NCBI GenBank assembly: GCA_903900335.1
Contig: CAIUMP010000048.1
Coordinates: 1 to 35,750, forward strand
Length of the DNA stretch: 35,750 nt
Source: an uncultured Ignavibacteriota bacterium
GTDB taxonomy: Bacteria > Bacteroidota > Ignavibacteria > Palsa-1295
Reading direction: 5' to 3'
This document shows, piece after piece, positions 25,100-33,096 of this stretch. A model generated the notes under the pieces. That model saw nothing but the letters and a program-made list of their open reading frames with translations. It was not told the origin of the DNA and made no database searches. A program made the translations under genes and the position numbers. Numbering within the stretch: position 1 is the stretch's first letter; each line of letters starts with the position of its first letter.

Positions 25100-26942
25100 T
25101 TACCTTCGGATATCGCGCGCGCACCCATGATTTGAATTCTTCATCTGCCCGCGCGAACTCGCCATTTGAAAATTCCGTGATCAATTCGTGACCGTGCATG
25201 ACGCGGATATGCGCATCCAGGTCCAGCGGCCCGGAATACTCCGGTGTCGTTGCAAGCCGTTCGATCTGCGCTTTTGCATCGCTGACTGCCTGATCCGCTG
25301 TTTCATTTGCGGAGTGAACGATCGCGTCAGCGGAGAAAGGCTTGCCCGTCACGCGTTGTACCAGATCAAAGAACCTTTCCGAGTTCCCACTCGCCCAATA
25401 TCCCGCTGCCAACTCTGGCCCAACATGCGGATTATCCATGATATAGCCATACTTCTCCTGGAAGTACTGGCGCGTTTGATGCACCGCCATTTTCGCTAAC
25501 ACATAGCCATGATAGTATGCACTCGATTCGCCAGCCAGAAGATGCGGCACGGATAAGACGGGTCGCACAGAGTCCATAAATTCAAGCCGGTTCTCCGTCT
25601 CGCGAATCATTCGGAGCACGTTGTCCTCTGTGAGTTCGGCATCGGACATCTCATACAGTGCCTTCTCTACATAGCAGACCGTCAGCATATTGCGAACGCC
25701 AACTGCTTCGAATGGCTGTGACAACCGGATCGATTTTTCGATCAACGAGAACGGCATCTTCTCGCCAGAACGACTCCGCAAATAGCGGGTCTCCCAATCT
25801 GCATCGGAGATGATCGAGTCCAGGAACATAGATTGGGTCTCGGCATAGGCAACGGATGTTGGCGCAAACTCCTGACCGAAGCACGGTGCGTGCTGTAAGA
25901 CATTCGAGAAGTGGGCCGCGTGACCGCCTTCATGGAACAGTGTGCGCAACGCCTGCGGGCCGGATCCAATGCGATCCGGCATGGCGTTGGCCGTAAAGTT
26001 AATTCGGGCGGCGTTCCACTTCCCATTGTTATAGAAGCTTGGTACGGGACCGTGCATGAAGCCGTTCTCGTACTTGCCTTTGCGATCGATGAGGTCAAGT
26101 GTCAGCGTAGCGCCACGATAGCGAATTCCCAATGCGGCGAAGGAATGAACCCAGTCCGCGAGCGAGCTCTCGAAAGGGAAATACTGATCGCGTTCTTCCG
26201 CAAGCGAGCCCATGCGGTAATGAGCGAAGTTCCACGGCTCGATAGCCGAGGCCCCTTTCTCCTTCGCAAAGTTCTCGATTGATGCACGAGCAACGTCACG
26301 AGTGCGCTCTTCCAGATCATCGAGCAACCGGAACAACTCGGCTTTCGTAAAGCCTTCCGTTCGCTGCACCTTCATGTCGTAGTAATCTTCGAAGCCGAGC
26401 AACCTTCCGAGCTCGTTGCGCTTCTTGACGATCTCCAAAAATCCATGCTCGATCGCGAAAGGCTCGATGGAGCGCCGTCCTTCGAAGGCGGCTTTGCGAA
26501 GAGCCTCATCACCCTCGATCAGCACCATGTTGGAGAGCACATTCGCTCCGGCAGCGACGAACTCTCCGCTCTTGGGATCCGTGTAACCCAAGTGCATTGC
26601 ACCTCGAACGGCCTGCAGTTTGCCTTCAAGACCAATGATCTCTTCAGAGAGCTCCCGCCCTCTGGGGTCTTCAATGGCGTTTGCCTGGAATAGTCGGATC
26701 CAACCCTGAAGCACTTTCTCTTCGTCGCTATCCGCTGAGTCGAGCTCTGACAGTTTTTGCAGGATCTCTGCATTCTGCAAGAATTGCTGCACGCCGATCT
26801 CCGCCAAGGAGAGTTCATGCTGCGTAGCATGGGGATCGGAGCCAAGGCCCATTTTGGTCTCCCAAAACAAATTCTCTTTCGTCGTATGGACGTCCAGGAA
26901 TTGTTCTGCTAAGCTGTTAAGAATTTGGGCTGTTTCTGGCAT
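25092..26942 (-). CDS. M3 family (oligoendopeptidase F / thimet-like) metallopeptidase
   Basis: 616 aa, cytoplasmic. The zinc motif is HEGGH (His337, Glu338, His341), preceded by ALRTLF. The third ligand is likely Glu368 in VAYAETQSM. Supporting blocks include FTANAMPDRIGSGPQALRTL before the zinc site and HLLAGESSAYYHGYVLAKMA, where the Tyr/His of the substrate clamp occur. Length is normal for the family. The ATG at 26942 (MPETAQILNSL) is chosen; 52 more in-frame codons upstream would overlap the divergent 167-aa gene. It overlaps clpX by 8 bp, so the operon pairs an oligopeptidase with the unfoldase. It could clear peptides released by ClpXP. Confidence 0.93.
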   Translation of the reverse strand: MPETAQILNSLAEQFLDVHTTKENLFWETKMGLGSDPHATQHELSLAEIGVQQFLQNAEILQKLSELDSADSDEEKVLQGWIRLFQANAIEDPRGRELSEEIIGLEGKLQAVRGAMHLGYTDPKSGEFVAAGANVLSNMVLIEGDEALRKAAFEGRRSIEPFAIEHGFLEIVKKRNELGRLLGFEDYYDMKVQRTEGFTKAELFRLLDDLEERTRDVARASIENFAKEKGASAIEPWNFAHYRMGSLAEERDQYFPFESSLADWVHSFAALGIRYRGATLTLDLIDRKGKYENGFMHGPVPSFYNNGKWNAARINFTANAMPDRIGSGPQALRTLFHEGGHAAHFSNVLQHAPCFGQEFAPTSVAYAETQSMFLDSIISDADWETRYLRSRSGEKMPFSLIEKSIRLSQPFEAVGVRNMLTVCYVEKALYEMSDAELTEDNVLRMIRETENRLEFMDSVRPVLSVPHLLAGESSAYYHGYVLAKMAVHQTRQYFQEKYGYIMDNPHVGPELAAGYWASGNSERFFDLVQRVTGKPFSADAIVHSANETADQAVSDAKAQIERLATTPEYSGPLDLDAHIRVMHGHELITEFSNGEFARADEEFKSWVRARYPKVNG

Positions 26943-27057
26943 ACGGCGTGGTTTCTGTTGTGATGAATGCTGCAAGCGGTTAGAGAGCAAGGCTCGACCA
27001 CTTTGGAACACCGACTGTACAGACCTTGTTCGTGCAACCAGAATAATTACACACCCA

Positions 27058-27561
27058 ATGATCGCTCCGATTAACACCCTCCCGGACTCCTCTCGCATCT
27101 GGATCTACGCAGCAGACCGACAGCTCTCCTCCGCTGAAACACAGGATCTTTCCTCGACGCTAAACACATATCTTGCCGGATGGAAAGCCCATGGCGCGCC
27201 AGTGCAGGCCGCGCTGGAAACTCGCCACAACCAGTTTCTCATTATCGCCGCAGACCCGGAGGTTGCCTCGCCCGGTGGCTGTTCCATTGATGATATGACG
27301 CGCACCGTCAAGACGCTCGGCGCGCAATTCCATGTGGATTTCTTCGTTGCGATGAGGGTCTATTATCGCGCGAGCGATGGCACCATCCGCACAACCGACC
27401 GCGCGGGATTCAAGGCGCTCGCGATTGCGGGCGATATCACACCAGAGACCGTAGTTTTCGATAACGCCCTAACTTCGCTGGCCGATCTGCGCGCGGGGAA
27501 ATGGGAGTTGCCCGCTGTTGAGTCCTGGCATGCCCGGTACTTCGAGACTGTGATGGCTTAA
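27058..27561 (+). CDS. Conserved 167-aa protein (often mis-named 'ABC transporter ATPase')
   Basis: 167 aa from the ATG at 27058. Signatures SSRIWIYAADRQLSSAE (11-27), LAGWKAHGAPVQA, NQFLIIAADPE and PGGCSIDDMTRTVKTLG (about 78-94) match a small family found across Bacteroidota and relatives that carries no Walker motifs despite its common name. Conserved Trp, His and Cys (WKAHG, GGCSID) suggest a real function, not yet assigned. It is transcribed away from the M3 peptidase gene, with 115 bp between starts, and converges on the tandem cargo genes (20-bp gap). An upstream in-frame extension to 26854 runs through the M3 gene and is rejected. Confidence 0.78.
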   Translation: MIAPINTLPDSSRIWIYAADRQLSSAETQDLSSTLNTYLAGWKAHGAPVQAALETRHNQFLIIAADPEVASPGGCSIDDMTRTVKTLGAQFHVDFFVAMRVYYRASDGTIRTTDRAGFKALAIAGDITPETVVFDNALTSLADLRAGKWELPAVESWHARYFETVMA

Positions 27562-27581
27562 AGGCCAGTGCCCGTTCGCGC

Positions 27582-29126
27582 TTAGTGCGTAACGAGCACC
27601 TTCCGTACCACCCGCTCATCCCCAGCCTGCACAAGAGCAAAATACATCCCCGCCGGAAGTAGCGTGAGATCAACATCGAGCTTGCCCTCCCCGCGCTGCG
27701 AGAGAAGTTCGGTGCCCAAGAGGGAGAAGATGCGGCAGGTGGTAGTGGGTTGGTCGCCGGTGATTCGGAGGTGGTCGGAGTTTTGGGAGATGGTAATTGC
27801 TGGTGCTTGCGTGGCCTCTATACTCGCATTGACTTGGGAGTAGTCGAAGGAGAGATCGCCACAAGTCATTGTATCCATTTGCTGAACGCCCGGACTAAAC
27901 GCAATTTTGCGGCCTGCTGCCATAATGACTTTCAAATCACCGTTCTTGCCTTGATTTGAAAAATTTGCCCCGCGCTTTAGGTAATAGATCCCCTCTGGGG
28001 CGGATGTGGCCGTCACCGTTCCACCATCCTCCACGAAGATCGTCTGTGGATTGCCGACCCCACCGGTGGCTGTATAGTTACCACCTGATTTGACCCATAC
28101 CGCTCCGTCGTTTCCTTGTGCTGTGCCGGTTACCCTGCGAATAGCAAGTGGCAGGACTGGACGGCAGCCGGAGGGACTCACCAAAGAATAGTCAAAAGTA
28201 AGACCGTCACACTGGAAGGTTTCTTTGAACGAGCGCGCACTGTTACCATCAATCTTCATTCCGGAATCAATAATTAGGATTGAATAACCGGATTGGCTTG
28301 CAAAGGAGGATCCATTTCGCAGGTAAAAAGTCCCTACCCAATTACTCGCTGCATCAACATACCCTCCCGGTTCAACGAAGACCGTCTGGTCTCGCCCCGT
28401 GGTGGTGTACGCCCCTCCAGCTTGAACCCAGACGAATAGATCGCCACCGGTCTCGGTACCAGTCACCACATGCGCTCCGTGTGGAATTGTAGGGTTACAG
28501 TTGAAGACGTGAATATGGAAATTGACGGTTGAACTGCATCCCCCAACGTTCGTAACGGTGAGGGAGGCAGGCTTCGCGCCTGCCGTGGGATAGGTTACGG
28601 TTGGAGCGGCAAGCGTTGAAAGGGAAGGCGTGGCGTCTTGCGCACAAGTCCATTGATAGGTGGAACCTGCGGATTCGACTTTCCAGTCTTGGAGATTAAT
28701 TGTACTGTTGATAAGCCCCGCTGGTTCAACCGGAGCATGCTTCATCGTCTCCACTTCAACTGGTTCGGGAGTAGGATAGGCGGAAGAGATTACATCACTG
28801 TCGCATGGTGCCGAGAATAGATATGGATCGGAGGAGGCGACCCTGAACCGATAGTAGTTGCCCTCATAGATGAGAGGAAAGCGAAACTCACCCGCAGCGG
28901 TGCTGTCGTGACCGAAGTTCGTGAAATTGGCGAACGAACCCTTCGGACCGGAGACCTGGAGCGTGAAATGATTGTCCCCCGCAAACGAGCCGCCGGACTG
29001 ATACGCGATGATGAGCGTATCACCGACGCAGTAGGCATACTTCGTAATCGGCCCGAGGGTGATCGTCTGCGCCTCGGCCGAGGCGGCGGTAAGAAGCAGA
29101 AATAGAATGGGCTGTAGTAGTTTCAT
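27582..29126 (-). CDS. T9SS cargo protein, tandem family member 1 (duplicated middle module)
   Basis: 514 aa. Signal peptide MKLLQPILFLLLTAASAEAQ. Domains in order: an Ig-like unit TITLGPITK ... YCVGDTLII (20-115); a PKD-like unit (STYQWTCAQDATPS to TVTNVGGCSS, 155-200); then two copies of a beta-helix-like module, residues 210-314 and 321-430, each with 'VWVxxGGxYT', 'TVFVE/TIFVE-x-GG', 'YYLK/FYLR-x-G-x-x-F' and ending 'C-x-x-L-x-FDYS'. The C-terminal sorting domain starts about 455 (TTCRIFSLLGTELLSQRG ... AGMYFALVQAGDERVVRKVLV). It is last in a three-gene tandem array. The first 14 codons of the open frame before MKLLQ are the conserved inter-gene spacer and are not counted. Probably surface-displayed; ligand unknown. 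Confidence 0.85.
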   Translation of the reverse strand: MKLLQPILFLLLTAASAEAQTITLGPITKYAYCVGDTLIIAYQSGGSFAGDNHFTLQVSGPKGSFANFTNFGHDSTAAGEFRFPLIYEGNYYRFRVASSDPYLFSAPCDSDVISSAYPTPEPVEVETMKHAPVEPAGLINSTINLQDWKVESAGSTYQWTCAQDATPSLSTLAAPTVTYPTAGAKPASLTVTNVGGCSSTVNFHIHVFNCNPTIPHGAHVVTGTETGGDLFVWVQAGGAYTTTGRDQTVFVEPGGYVDAASNWVGTFYLRNGSSFASQSGYSILIIDSGMKIDGNSARSFKETFQCDGLTFDYSLVSPSGCRPVLPLAIRRVTGTAQGNDGAVWVKSGGNYTATGGVGNPQTIFVEDGGTVTATSAPEGIYYLKRGANFSNQGKNGDLKVIMAAGRKIAFSPGVQQMDTMTCGDLSFDYSQVNASIEATQAPAITISQNSDHLRITGDQPTTTCRIFSLLGTELLSQRGEGKLDVDLTLLPAGMYFALVQAGDERVVRKVLVTH

Positions 29127-29340
29127 ACTATAGAAACGCAAAAACCGCCCCCGGTTACAAGAATTCATCTAAATATCCTAATACGCCACCACAATCTTCC
29201 TCACCACCCGCTCTTCCCCAGCCTGCACGATAGCAAAATACATCCCCGCCGGAAGCTGAGTGAGATCGACATCGAGCGAGCCATCCCCGCGCTGCGAGAG
29301 GAGTGGAGTGCCCAAGAGCGAGAAGATGCGGCAGGTGGTA
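29041..29340. repeat. Direct repeat across gene junctions, copy 1
   Basis: 29041-29340 matches 30301-30600 at a constant offset of 1260 bp, with roughly 18 differences in 300 by eye and only two in the first 170. It spans the signal-peptide start of one cargo gene, the 51-bp spacer, and the sorting domain end of the next gene. Confidence 0.9.
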
Positions 29341-30386
29341 GCACCCGTTGCTCTTACTTGAAAATCATTCTGCCTCTCATCAATTTGGATTTTGGGAAGA
29401 CACAACGACTCCCCGTCCACCCCCAGCAGCGAATAGTCGAAACTCAAAGCACTGCAACACACCGTGTCATAAAGGTCGCCGAAATCCCCATTCGTATATC
29501 CAGAATTCGAAGCCAAGATGAACTGAGCCGATCCACCATCCTTGCCAAAGTTGAGGGACGCACCTTTGAGCATATAGATGATGTCGAACGATTGATTCCC
29601 AAGATTGAGCGCACCGCCCGCTTCAACAAAAATAGTTTGGTTGCTCCTCGCAACATAATTCGCCCCAGCCTTAACTAGGACGTTTGTATAACCCAACGGC
29701 CCCTCGTTCCCGCGAACCACATACGTGTTTGCCGGAATCTGGGGATTACAAGAAGCGACAAGATACGCCACGCCCTGAGAGGTACTACAACCGGCGCTAT
29801 TCGTGACAGTTAAGGTTGCGGTCTTAACCCCATCAGACGAATACACTACGGTTGGCTTAGGGTCTGTGGACATTATTGGTACTGCATCCTCATGGAACAC
29901 CCATTGATAGGTGTCACCGGAGCGTCCGCCTCCAGCCGTAAATGTGATTGGCTCACCAGCAAGCCCGAATACACGGCGTTCACCGAAAATAAAGAGATAC
30001 TCGTGACCCCTGGTTTCGGAAAGTATTGGAGATGGGTAAGGCGAAACCGAAAGGTCCACGCCATTATCAGCCGAGGCCATGTACGGATCAGTAGAGCTCA
30101 CTCTCACTCTGAAACGGCTTCCAAGCTTCGGCAATGGTACTGCAATCGCTCCGCTGTTAAGTAAAGCATGACCAACATTCGTGAATCCAGCAAAGGACCC
30201 TGTGTCGTCAGACATTTGAGCAGTAAAGAAATTGCCTGGCTTAAACGTCCCACTCGCCGTGTACGGCACCACCATCGTATCCCCCACGCAATACACCGTC
30301 TTCGTAATCGGCCCAAGGGTGATCGTCTGCGCCTCGGCCGAGGCGGCGGTAAGAAGCAGAAATAGAATGGGCTGTAGTAGTTTCAT
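29178..30386 (-). CDS. T9SS cargo protein, tandem family member 2
   Basis: 402 aa. The signal peptide and first residues are the same as member 1 (MKLLQPILFLLLTAASAEAQ, then TITLGPITK). Then come the Ig-like unit YCVGDTMVVPYTASGTF, a PKD-like unit (GDTYQWVFHEDAVPIM ... TVTNSAGCSTSQG), and one beta-helix-like module from CNPQIPANTYVVRGNEG through VLVKAGANY, TIFVEAGG, MLKGASLNFG to LSFDYS. The sorting domain is TTCRIFSLLGTPLLSQRG ... EERVVRKIVVAY. The 51-bp spacers on both sides are nearly identical to each other in sequence. A short stem (AACCG / CGGTT) followed by T's sits in each spacer on the minus strand, possibly an attenuator. Function unknown; cargo and surface display are inferred from the sorting domain. 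Confidence 0.85.
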   Translation of the reverse strand: MKLLQPILFLLLTAASAEAQTITLGPITKTVYCVGDTMVVPYTASGTFKPGNFFTAQMSDDTGSFAGFTNVGHALLNSGAIAVPLPKLGSRFRVRVSSTDPYMASADNGVDLSVSPYPSPILSETRGHEYLFIFGERRVFGLAGEPITFTAGGGRSGDTYQWVFHEDAVPIMSTDPKPTVVYSSDGVKTATLTVTNSAGCSTSQGVAYLVASCNPQIPANTYVVRGNEGPLGYTNVLVKAGANYVARSNQTIFVEAGGALNLGNQSFDIIYMLKGASLNFGKDGGSAQFILASNSGYTNGDFGDLYDTVCCSALSFDYSLLGVDGESLCLPKIQIDERQNDFQVRATGATTCRIFSLLGTPLLSQRGDGSLDVDLTQLPAGMYFAIVQAGEERVVRKIVVAY

Positions 30387-30600
30387 ACTATAGAAACGCA
30401 AAAACCGCCTCCGGTTACAAGAATTCATCTAAATATCCTAATACGCCACCACAATCTTCCTCACCACCCGCTCATCCCCTGCCTGCACAATAGCAAAATA
30501 CATCCCCGCCGGAAGTAGCGTGAGATCAACATCGAGCTTGCCCTCCCCGCGCTGCGAGAGGAGTTCGGTGCCCAAGAGGAAGAAGATGCGGCAGGTGGTG
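30301..30600. repeat. Direct repeat across gene junctions, copy 2
   Basis: Partner of 29041-29340 at an offset of exactly 1260 bp. It covers the 5' end of member 2, the spacer, and the 3' end of member 3. Recombination between the copies would delete or duplicate one cargo gene cleanly. Confidence 0.9.
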
Positions 30601-31682
30601 GCGGGTTGGTCGTCGGTGATGCGGAGGTGGTTGGAGTTTTGGGAAATTGTGATTGATGGTTGAGGTATGTCGTTGACGCTTCCGGATACTTGAGAGTAAT
30701 CGAATGCTAAGCCAGTACAATTGAAGGAATCCACTCCATCTTGGTTAGCATCGAAAGGCTGCCCACGCAGCATAACTACGGTGTTGAAACCGACATCGTG
30801 CCTTGCGAAAGAAGCCCCCGGCTTTAGGTAAAAGACGCAATAGTGGCTACCGCCAACGAATGCCGCGCCACCAGGCTCGACAAATATTAATTGATAACCT
30901 GCCCCAGCCGTGTAATTAGCTCCGGCTTTTACCCAGACCGCAGAATCGCCGCCACCCTCAGAACCAGTTACGATGTGCACATTCCGCGGAATTATGGGAG
31001 AACAGGTCAGCACACGGAACAAGAAACCTGTAGTGTCTGAACATCCCGCGCGGTTTGACACTACGAGTTTTCCTGTCTTAATTCCAGGTGTTGAATAGGA
31101 AACACGCACGGAATCGGAGCTTGCTTTGGAGGGGCTTGCATCTTGGTCGAAGAACCAAAGGAACGTAGAACCAGCTGGCTCACTAATTCCACCATTGAGT
31201 CCAATAGGGTCGCTAACAAAGCCGATTGGCCAGATCGCATCTTTTCTGTTTACATCCGAGATTACAATAGCATAATCTCCGAAGATTGCCATACCTCGAT
31301 CAACATTCCAGCGAGGTGACGCGTGTGGGTGAGGTAGCACAGCTATATCGGAATCGAAAGGTGGGGAAATGATATAGGGATCGGTTGAAGAAACCCGAAC
31401 TCTATACTTTGCTCCCACATTGCTCAGCCGGATTTTAAACGAAGAACTCACCAATGAATCGTGACCCAGATTCGAAAATCCGATGAATGAGCTGGTATCA
31501 TCAGAGAGCTGCGCGGTGAAGAAGTTATCCGTGCCAAACGTCCCACTCGCCTGATACGGCACCACAATCGTATCCCCCACGCAATACACAGTCTTCGCAA
31601 TCGGCCCAAGCGTGATGGTCTGCGCCGCGAGGAAGCGCGGCGCGAGGAGGAGCAGTGTGATACCCAACCAAATGTGTCTCAT
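30438..31682 (-). CDS. T9SS cargo protein, tandem family member 3 (first in the array)
   Basis: 414 aa from the ATG at 31682. The signal peptide differs from the others (MRHIWLGITLLLLAPRFLAAQ), but the mature start TITLGPIAKTVYCVGDTIVV is the same. Ig-like unit with FFTAQLSDDTSSFIGFSNLG, PKD-like unit (GSTFLWFFDQDASPS ... VSNRAGCSDTTG), one beta-helix-like module (CSPIIPRNVHIVTGSEGGG, AVWVKAGANYT, IFVEPGGAAF, FYLKPGASF, LAFDYS), then the sorting domain TTCRIFFLLGTELLSQRG ... RKIVVAY. The C-terminal quarter is closest to member 1, including ITISQNSNHLRIT. Its promoter presumably serves the array. 71 further in-frame codons upstream are not signal-like and are rejected. Confidence 0.85.
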   Translation of the reverse strand: MRHIWLGITLLLLAPRFLAAQTITLGPIAKTVYCVGDTIVVPYQASGTFGTDNFFTAQLSDDTSSFIGFSNLGHDSLVSSSFKIRLSNVGAKYRVRVSSTDPYIISPPFDSDIAVLPHPHASPRWNVDRGMAIFGDYAIVISDVNRKDAIWPIGFVSDPIGLNGGISEPAGSTFLWFFDQDASPSKASSDSVRVSYSTPGIKTGKLVVSNRAGCSDTTGFLFRVLTCSPIIPRNVHIVTGSEGGGDSAVWVKAGANYTAGAGYQLIFVEPGGAAFVGGSHYCVFYLKPGASFARHDVGFNTVVMLRGQPFDANQDGVDSFNCTGLAFDYSQVSGSVNDIPQPSITISQNSNHLRITDDQPATTCRIFFLLGTELLSQRGEGKLDVDLTLLPAGMYFAIVQAGDERVVRKIVVAY

Positions 31683-31939
31683 AGCGTACAAATATAAGAA
31701 AAGCCGCCTGCGCCGGTGTGGTTTGTAGTAACACGAACGATTGCTCATTCGGGACGTGGTATGACGATCCCTAACCAACATGTGAACCCAGTCGCAGGCG
31801 GCGAGCCTTATTTGAAGTGCCGCGAAACGCCGCTTGCAGTCAGCGCGTCCCGGCGTGGATGACCAATCATCCACGTGGGTAATAACTTCGCTCACGGTCG
31901 TTTGTTACACCTTCTTCATCCTCCATCTCATTCAGACTG
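31683..31939. other. Intergenic region upstream of the cargo array
   Basis: No gene is supported. It contains a perfect 9-bp hairpin at 31854-31875 (CGTGGATGA, loop CCAA, TCATCCACG) without a T-run on either side. The array promoter should lie here on the minus strand. Confidence 0.4.
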
Positions 31940-32102
31940 GTCATCCTGAGCACCCGCGGAGCGAAAGTTGCGACCACAGGAGCAACACCCATTCGTGCGA
32001 CCCGAGAGCAAGAACGAAGTCCAAGGATCTTTCTTCAATGAGAAGAGATTCTTAGACTCCGCAAATCTACGCTCCGCTTCGATTTGCTCCGCTCAGAATG
32101 AC
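31940..32102. repeat. Dispersed palindromic repeat (GTCATYCTGAG ends)
   Basis: The left end GTCATCCTGAG (31940-31950) and right end CTCAGAATGAC (32092-32102) are inverted copies with one mismatch. Inside are fragments such as GGAGCGAAAG, AAGGATCTTTCTTC, AGATTCTTAGACTCCGC and CTCCGCTTCGATTTGCTCCG. This is the 'GTCATCCTGAGCGGAGCGAAGGATCT' type of intergenic repeat that recurs in many environmental bacterial genomes. Confidence 0.75.
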
Positions 32103-32149
32103 GTTACTGAAGATCCCGTGTGGCGCGAAGTGTTGCTTCACTCTCCCCC

Positions 32150-32178
32150 AAAAAAAAGAGGCGATGTACCACATCGCC
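32150..32178 (-). terminator. Rho-independent terminator of clpP
   Basis: On the minus strand, GGCGATGT-GGT-ACATCGCC forms a perfect 8-bp hairpin followed by TC and a run of eight T's, 30 bp after the clpP stop. Confidence 0.88.
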
Positions 32179-32207
32179 CCACACAGAAACCTCTAATCCT
32201 TTCGCGG

Positions 32208-32975
32208 TTATCTCGACGAACTCCCCCCGCTCCCAGGCGTTGGGCTGGGTGACGGCGCAATACCGGAATCAACATTCTCATTCAGGCGCTCGACCGCGCC
32301 CGTCAGCGGCAAGCGGACACCGGAGCCGAGTTCTTTCAGCGCGCTCTTCGTCATGATGTTGTCGATGAGGTGATACTCCTGCGCTTGCGTTGGCGACATG
32401 TAATTATCGCGTTCGGCGTCCTTTGCAATTTGCTCGACGGCCTTGCCGGTGTGCTCGGAGTAGATCTTGTAGAGGTCTTCGCGGATTCGAAGCATCTCCT
32501 TCGTGTAGATTTCGATGTCCGTCGCCTGACCCTGCGTTCCGCCGAGCGGCTGGTGGATCATGATGCGCGAGTGCGGCAGCGATGTACGTTTGCCCGCTGC
32601 TCCGCCCGCAAGCAGCAGCGATGCCATTGAGGCCGCCATGCCGAGACAGATCGTCGCGCAGTCCGGCTTGATGTATTGCATCGTGTCATAGACCGCAAGC
32701 CCCGCCGAGACCGATCCGCCGGGCGAGTTGATGTAGATATTGATATCGCGGTCCGGGTCTTCCGACTCCAAAAAGAGCAACTGCGCGATAAGCAGCGACG
32801 ACACGTTATCGTCGATCGGTGTGCCGATAAAGACGATGCGCTCCTTGAGCAAACGCGAGTAAATGTCATACGCGCGCTCGCCACGGGAGGTCTGCTCGAC
32901 GACCATCGGCACCAGCGCCGAACGCACAGATTGACTCATCGGAAAGTTGTTGAAATTCGGTATATTCGTATTCAT
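32208..32975 (-). CDS. clpP: ATP-dependent Clp protease proteolytic subunit ClpP, with extended C-terminus
   Basis: 255 aa. The catalytic triad is Ser116 (GMAASMASL), His141 (MIHQPLGG) and Asp190 (ERDNYMSP), each 19 residues later than in mature E. coli ClpP. Other family blocks are [20 protein letters not shown] and [13 protein letters not shown]. The N-terminus up to about residue 24 probably includes a short propeptide. After the normal end (LIDNIMTK, 210) there is an extra 45-residue tail, finishing in a Pro/Ser/Gly-rich low-complexity stretch ([16 protein letters not shown]). It lies 119 bp downstream of tig on the same strand and ends in a strong terminator; clpX is not adjacent. ATG at 32975. 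Confidence 0.97.
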   Translation of the reverse strand: MNTNIPNFNNFPMSQSVRSALVPMVVEQTSRGERAYDIYSRLLKERIVFIGTPIDDNVSSLLIAQLLFLESEDPDRDINIYINSPGGSVSAGLAVYDTMQYIKPDCATICLGMAASMASLLLAGGAAGKRTSLPHSRIMIHQPLGGTQGQATDIEIYTKEMLRIREDLYKIYSEHTGKAVEQIAKDAERDNYMSPTQAQEYHLIDNIMTKSALKELGSGVRLPLTGAVERLNENVDSGIAPSPSPTPGSGGSSSR

Positions 32976-33068
32976 AGTATTCCTAATGTATCACGAAAAG
33001 GGATGACGTATTAGAAGTACGAATATTACATCCCGCGTGTTTCGACCGTACGCTGCAGTACCTGTGCC

Positions 33069-33096
33069 AGGAATTGCCTCTGTCGCAGCAATTCCT
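33069..33096 (-). other. Hairpin at the tig stop codon
   Basis: A 9-bp perfect stem (AGGAATTGC / GCAATTCCT) with a 10-nt loop overlaps the tig stop codon. No T-run follows, so it is more likely an RNA-stability or processing element in a tig-clpP transcript than a terminator. Confidence 0.45.

Noticed and set aside
26854-27057. Upstream extension of the 167-aa gene
   Set aside because: It overlaps the antisense of the M3 peptidase start, and the family N-terminus matches the ATG at 27058.
29041-30600. CRISPR-like or short tandem array
   Set aside because: There are only two copies of a 300-bp junction and a 1260-bp unit that is coding; no short regular spacers exist here or elsewhere in the window.
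31854-31875. Perfect hairpin CGTGGATGA/TCATCCACG as a terminator
   Set aside because: No T-run follows on either strand and no gene ends next to it.
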